A stretch of DNA of 64,000 nucleotides from Defluviitalea raffinosedens. GTDB taxonomy: Bacteria; Bacillota; Clostridia; Lachnospirales; Defluviitaleaceae. Below are positions 59,935 through 64,000 of the stretch, one piece after another. Where the stretch lies: the NCBI RefSeq assembly GCF_016908775.1, contig NZ_JAFBEP010000008.1, positions 51,059 to 115,058 of the forward strand, in the 5' to 3' direction. The position numbers were made by a program, and so were the translations under genes. The notes beneath the pieces were generated by a model. It ran no database searches and was not told where the DNA came from. It saw only the letters and a list, made by a program, of their open reading frames with translations. How positions within the stretch are numbered: the first letter of the stretch is position 1; each line of letters begins with the position of its first letter.

Positions 59935-62900
59935 GATATTGAGGACCTACATATTCTCCTGAAGGAAGACTGGCTACTGGCATATTTAATACGGGTTCAT
60001 TTCCTTCATATTCTTCCACATAAACCATACACTCTGATTTTAAACATTGTTATTTAAATCTTTCACTTCGACTGTAATCTTAGTGCTTCCCTTTTTTTCT
60101 GCTGTCAGCTCATTATGAAATACGCTTACAACATCTGGATCTTCTACTGTAAAAGCAATATCTTTAATATTAGCCTCTTCCGGATAAATTTTTGGTATCA
60201 ATTTTTTAAATCTCCAACTTTCATATTTATTTTACTATCGTCTAATGTTACGCTTTCTATATTGATTACTTTACCATCAACAGGCTTAACTGTAATCAGA
60301 CACTTCTTTTTAGTGGATTCCGGGGCTCTGACATCATACATATTAAGTGTATAAGTACCTGCTTTCTTTGCAACAATCTTACATTCTGTCCCATTGGGAC
60401 TAATAATCAGATTGTCTTCCTGACCATCTTCTACTTCCCACATTATATCTAACGAAGATCCTTCTTCGATACGAAATCTGACAACTCGTCCTTTTAAAGG
60501 CTTATCCAGAAAGATATATAACAGATTGTCATCAATAAACCCTATGTGATCATTTTCCGTTAAAGCCTTGTATTCTTGCCCATCAATGGAATAAGTTGTT
60601 GTTTTTCGCAAATCTGAATAATAAGGACATTCTACTTTTCTGTCAAATTCTAAGTAAATTTCTGCCGCTTTCTTAAGGACACGATCAACTTCATTGGATG
60701 ATTTTCCTATTACTTGTATATTAAAATCATAACTAAAGCCACCATCTTTGATTCGTACTGTTACTGTTTTGTCATTTGCGGCATTTTTTATGCAATCAGG
60801 CATAGGAAGCTTAATCAATTTCTCTGAAACAACATCGGATTGGCATTGATTTGCATCACTTCCATCTATTATTTCCACAGTAGTATTTTGATCAAATCCA
60901 TTACCATTAATCTCAATATATTTACCAATATTTCCCCTTAAGTCAACTGTGGCAGGTGTAACCGATTTTACAACAAACGGATTGATTATTTTAATTTTCT
61001 CTCTTGATGTTGTTTCCAATAAGTTACCATATTCATCATATGCATTAAGATAATACTCATATTCTCCTGTTTTAAATTCTTTTGGATTAATACAGTATGT
61101 GATTGGTTCATCTACTCCACTCTCGGACACTTGAATATTTTCATCTACAATTCCTATTACTAATTTGATTTTTTTAACTGTTTTAGAGTGCTTTTTAATT
61201 GAAAATTTGTAATTATCTTTACTTATATAAAAGAGATTAATTTCTCCACATCAACACATAAGCTGTAAGATTTTTCTATCACTTCATTTTTTGAATCTAA
61301 AATTAATATTCTAAACTCTCTTTTCCCAGTTGTTGTAAATGTCAGCGTCTTTTGATAAGTATAAAACTCATTACTTTCATCATAATCTACTAAATCCATA
61401 ATAAATTTATTATCATTCTTGATACTGTTTAAGCGTAACCAGTTTCCATTTTGTGGATTTTCGTACTGTATTACTGCCTTTGCTATTTTGCTTTTTGAGC
61501 TTAGATTGATTTGATAAACAGCATCTTTGATATGTGAAAAAGTAACATCAAATTCTCCAATAAGATTAGGTATAGTAATTTCTTTTTCCAAAATGTTTAA
61601 ATCCGTATGATCCGCTGTAACTGTGGCACTATATTTCAAGACTTTTTCGGATGAGCTTGGATACACCTTTACTTCCCAATATTTTGAACATATGCTGTAA
61701 CTATAAAAGGATTGGGAGAGTATTCTGCAATCCCATTTTCATCTTTTATCACCCCAATTTTTGTTGTTCCTACCAATCCTACTGTCAAATATGCGCTTAA
61801 GGCTCGTTGTAATGGGCCCAGTCCGCAAAAAGTCTTGCACTCAAGCACTTCGCCTTGATCAAGGCTTCTTTCATTCCAATATAAACATACTGCACTATCC
61901 CCATTGGATTGACCAGGTGGTACCTCATAATCCCAAATATTGTTGGTTGCCCTGGTCCAATTTGTAAACCGTATTCTGTCAGGAGTAGATGCCCTGTCTA
62001 CTTTTAAAATACCTTGTGTCACCGCTGAAGGATTGGTCAGTGAATCAAAAATCTGCCAAAATTCAGGTATATCACTTCCTGATAAATCTACTTCCGTACT
62101 GGATTCTCCTACCCAGGTATTTTAAATGGTACCAGATCATTATTACCTGATACTACATCAAACAGAATACGTACACCGACAGTATGAGGCGTATCACTTG
62201 TATTTTCAACAGTATAGAAAGTCTCAACAAGATCATCTCTATTGGTATATGGATTAGCTACAATACTAATATGCTGTGCTACGATAATATCACCATATCG
62301 TTTAGTAACAATAACTTTGTTGCCATATCTTTTTACTGAATCTACTTTTTCAAATCTATGACTTTCCTCATCTATCCGGATTGCTGTAAAGGATGAATGC
62401 CCGTCACCATACAATAAGCGTTGATTGTCATCTTTAGGATTATCAGGATCTCCTTCTGTAGTAATTATTCCATATGCACCATCTATATAGTTGAATTTTA
62501 TGTATTCATTGCTTATAGAGCCTTCTTTTGGTTCTGGTTCTTCAGCCAATAAGCTGATAGATTTACTCGTTTTGCTGTTCTGCTTTTTTAATACTTGTTC
62601 TTTCCATATTTTATAGTCCGTTTCATCTTCCGAATAGTTTTCAAAATCAATTAATTTTTCCTTCTAATTTATAGAAAACTTAGAAATTTAATATCTTCAT
62701 CAAATTTAGATTTAAAAACCACACGCCTACTTTCACCTGTATAAAAATATGATGAAGAATCTATTCCTTTAATAATATATTTGTGATCACCGACTTTTAA
62801 AATTTGGGCATTATCAATATTAATGATTTCTTGATTAAAATCAAATTCTAATTCCCAGTCTTCATAATTTATTAATGTCAAATTTTCTATTGTTATTTCT

Positions 62901-63226
62901 TGTTATTTCTCCTGTAAATGAATCCATTGATCGTTCCAATACAGTAAAAGTTACTTTGAAATTCTCACCATTAAAAATAACTGGTTGATTTAGTATTTTT
63001 GAGTCCTTTATAAGCTCATATACACTTTCAGTAACAGTAGATCTTCTCCATTTATTTCCTTTAAATCATCCTCAATTTCCACATCTTGAGTTGTATCTCT
63101 GTTGACTTCCAATTGTTCATTGTTGAAAGAAGATAGTACATCTTGCGCATATGTAATGTGTGGGAAAGAAGTAATCAAAAATGTCAAAGTAAAAGCAATC
63201 GATAAAAACTTATCAATTTTCTTCAC
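59935..63226 (-). pseudogene. decayed large secreted carbohydrate-binding/Ig-like surface protein
   Basis: Six separate open stretches in different frames read in order as one protein of about 1,050-1,100 residues. It starts at 63226 with a signal peptide (LSIAFTLTFLITSFPHITYA), then a CBM-like segment (YEDWELEFDFNQEIINIDNA near 62820), a long beta-rich region, an IPT/TIG-type domain (VKSVTPATVDLRGNIGKYIE) and a Big2-like segment around the break near 60210, then VASLPSGEYVGPQYPLLEF, a chitobiase-like repeat start, at about 59950-60000. At least six frame changes occur (near 63020, 62885, 62665, 62110, 61668, 61200, 60215, 60050), mostly near A/T runs. AGGAGG precedes the start. The end merges into repeat copy B, so the C-terminus is lost. 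Probably a dead surface adhesin or glycan-binding protein. Confidence 0.85.
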
Positions 63227-63344
63227 TTTTAACTCCTCCTAATTATCTATTTTTTCATAATAATTTTACATTTTTTTCATGGGGGCAATAGTTCAATCGA
63301 CTGGTTTTTACTTGAATGCATTTTATAAATAATAATGGATCAAT

Positions 63345-63440
63345 TTTCATACCCGTAAGGTTTTTATTGCTTAGGAAATCCAGAGAAGCTTCCTTTACAA
63401 TAAAAAAAGCTGCTGACAGTTTATGTATGTCAACAGCTTA
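63345..63440. repeat. intergenic repeat element, partial copy C, with terminator
   Basis: The segment GTAAGGTTTTTATTGCTTAG, GAAATCCAGAGAAGCTTCCT and the hairpin AAGCTGCTGACA/TGTCAACAGCTT (63408-63439) closely resemble the 3' part of copy B. The GC-rich core seen in A and B is missing. It precedes the start of the decayed surface-protein gene by about 120 bases. Confidence 0.65.
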
Positions 63441-63462
63441 GGCGAGACTTAAAGTCCCGCCT
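63441..63462 (-). terminator. hairpin directly after the 104-residue gene
   Basis: GGCGAGACTT and AGTCCCGCC form a stem (one G-U pair on the minus strand) immediately after the stop; the second hairpin at 63408-63439 with its T-run completes termination. Confidence 0.65.
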
Positions 63463-63777
63463 TTATCTTATGGATAAATAAGCTGATAATATTTCCTTCA
63501 TCTTTTGACTTTGTTCATCGGTTCCTATAACAATGCTGTTTCCTTCAACATTGAATTGAAAATTATTAAAACCGTAATCATTAAGGATATCTTTTATATC
63601 TTCAGGCTTTTCTACCTGAGTTACCAGCACTTTCTCTCCTACTTTATCTCCATTTACGAATACTTCGTAAACATCGCTTGACATTTTTACATCGCTCATC
63701 ACAGAATTAGATACTGGTACTCCGATAAGTCCATTAAACCCTTCACTAACTGGAAAGGTTGGATATATACGCTCCAT
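63463..63777 (-). CDS. small protein of unknown function
   Basis: A 104-residue soluble protein starting MERIYPTFPVSEGFNGLIGV. GGAGGAG with 7-base spacing selects the ATG at 63777; the frame extends 30 codons upstream with hydrophobic residues but no ribosome site. The second half (VTQVEKPEDIKDILNDYGFN, then FQFNVEGNSIVIGTDEQS) looks like a small alpha/beta fold. No family is recognised. It lies 113 bases downstream of the transketolase gene. Confidence 0.7.
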   Translation of the reverse strand: MERIYPTFPVSEGFNGLIGVPVSNSVMSDVKMSSDVYEVFVNGDKVGEKVLVTQVEKPEDIKDILNDYGFNNFQFNVEGNSIVIGTDEQSQKMKEILSAYLSIR

Positions 63778-63889
63778 ATATACTCCTCCTTTTGAATAAA
63801 AAACTAGTAGCATGGAAGCATATATATAGTATGCGCATATTCCTGAAAATAATCCACAGAGTACCAATATTCTTTGTCAAAATATGTGA

Positions 63890-64000
63890 TTATCTTATAA
63901 GCTTTTTAACTTTATTCACAACATTGTCAACAGTAAATCCAAATTCTTCAAACAGCACACTGGCTGGACCGGATGCTCCAAAGGTATCGATGGTTAAAAC
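63890..64000 (-). CDS. tkt: transketolase, C-terminal end (partial)
   Basis: The last 36 codons before a TAA at 63890 read VLTIDTFGASGPASVLFEEF followed by GFTVDNVVNKVKKLIR, the standard C-terminus of full-length transketolase. The rest lies beyond the window edge. This is a separate, single-chain enzyme, unlike the split pair at 37558-39320, and is presumably the pentose-phosphate pathway enzyme. Confidence 0.9.
   Translation of the reverse strand, partial: VLTIDTFGASGPASVLFEEFGFTVDNVVNKVKKLIR

Noticed and set aside
60198..63226. Six separate hypothetical genes on the minus strand
   Set aside because: They lie end to end in changing frames, five of the six lack a ribosome site, and together they read as one protein with a signal peptide and ordered domains; treated as one broken gene.

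Overview
The window looks like chromosomal DNA of an AT-rich, anaerobic, endospore-forming member of the Clostridia, perhaps a Lachnospirales or Defluviitalea-like relative. This placement is inferred from gene content, not from any rRNA. The clues are a V-type ATPase, a Csp-like germination protease and a SleC-like cortex-lytic protein, rubrerythrin and hemerythrin, a tetrahydrofolate riboswitch, hexuronate and sugar-acid catabolism, and strong AGGAGG ribosome sites. No prophage, intact insertion sequence or CRISPR array was seen.

Layout. 1-1.6 kb: start of a V-type ATPase operon (minus). 1.6-3.3 kb: a Pit phosphate transporter with its PhoU-like partner. 3.5-7.6 kb: fructose-bisphosphate aldolase, a SEC-C protein, a flavin reductase, a DUF815 ATPase and a folate ECF S component behind a THF riboswitch. 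7.9-12.2 kb: a polyamine regulator and potABCD. 12.4-16.2 kb: SleC-like protein, hemerythrin protein, asparaginase, rubrerythrin. 16.5-23.3 kb: a hexuronate module made of a GntR regulator, a TRAP transporter and the divergent uxuA-uxuB pair, with two identical 14-bp palindromes in the shared promoter region. 23.4-28.6 kb: a tandem two-domain Csp-like protease, a lipase and an exonuclease. 28.7-42 kb: a large minus-strand sugar-acid catabolic cluster with two GntR paralogues, two TIM-barrel isomerases, a split transketolase, a 2-hydroxyacid dehydrogenase, a TctABC transporter, a PdxA-family dehydrogenase, a MATE exporter, a cupin and a racemase. 42-47 kb: a glycosyltransferase, metA, a secreted beta-propeller protein and a decayed paralogue of it. 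47.1-52.9 kb: two tRNAs, sbcCD and a sirtuin. 53.1-59.6 kb: a YesMN-type two-component system with an Afu/Hpt-type ABC transporter. 59.9-63.2 kb: one large decayed surface-protein gene. 63.5-64 kb: a small unknown protein and the end of a transketolase.

The most notable items are: a catabolic cluster whose set of parts matches no pathway I can name with confidence (it has no sugar-acid kinase); an intergenic element seen at 41.1, 59.7 and, in part, 63.4 kb that shows paired base changes; a racemase gene that appears to start at ATT; a two-domain germination-type protease with both catalytic triads intact; and two gene-decay events. The frameshifts in the decayed genes lie in or near A/T runs, so sequencing error must be excluded before decay is accepted.
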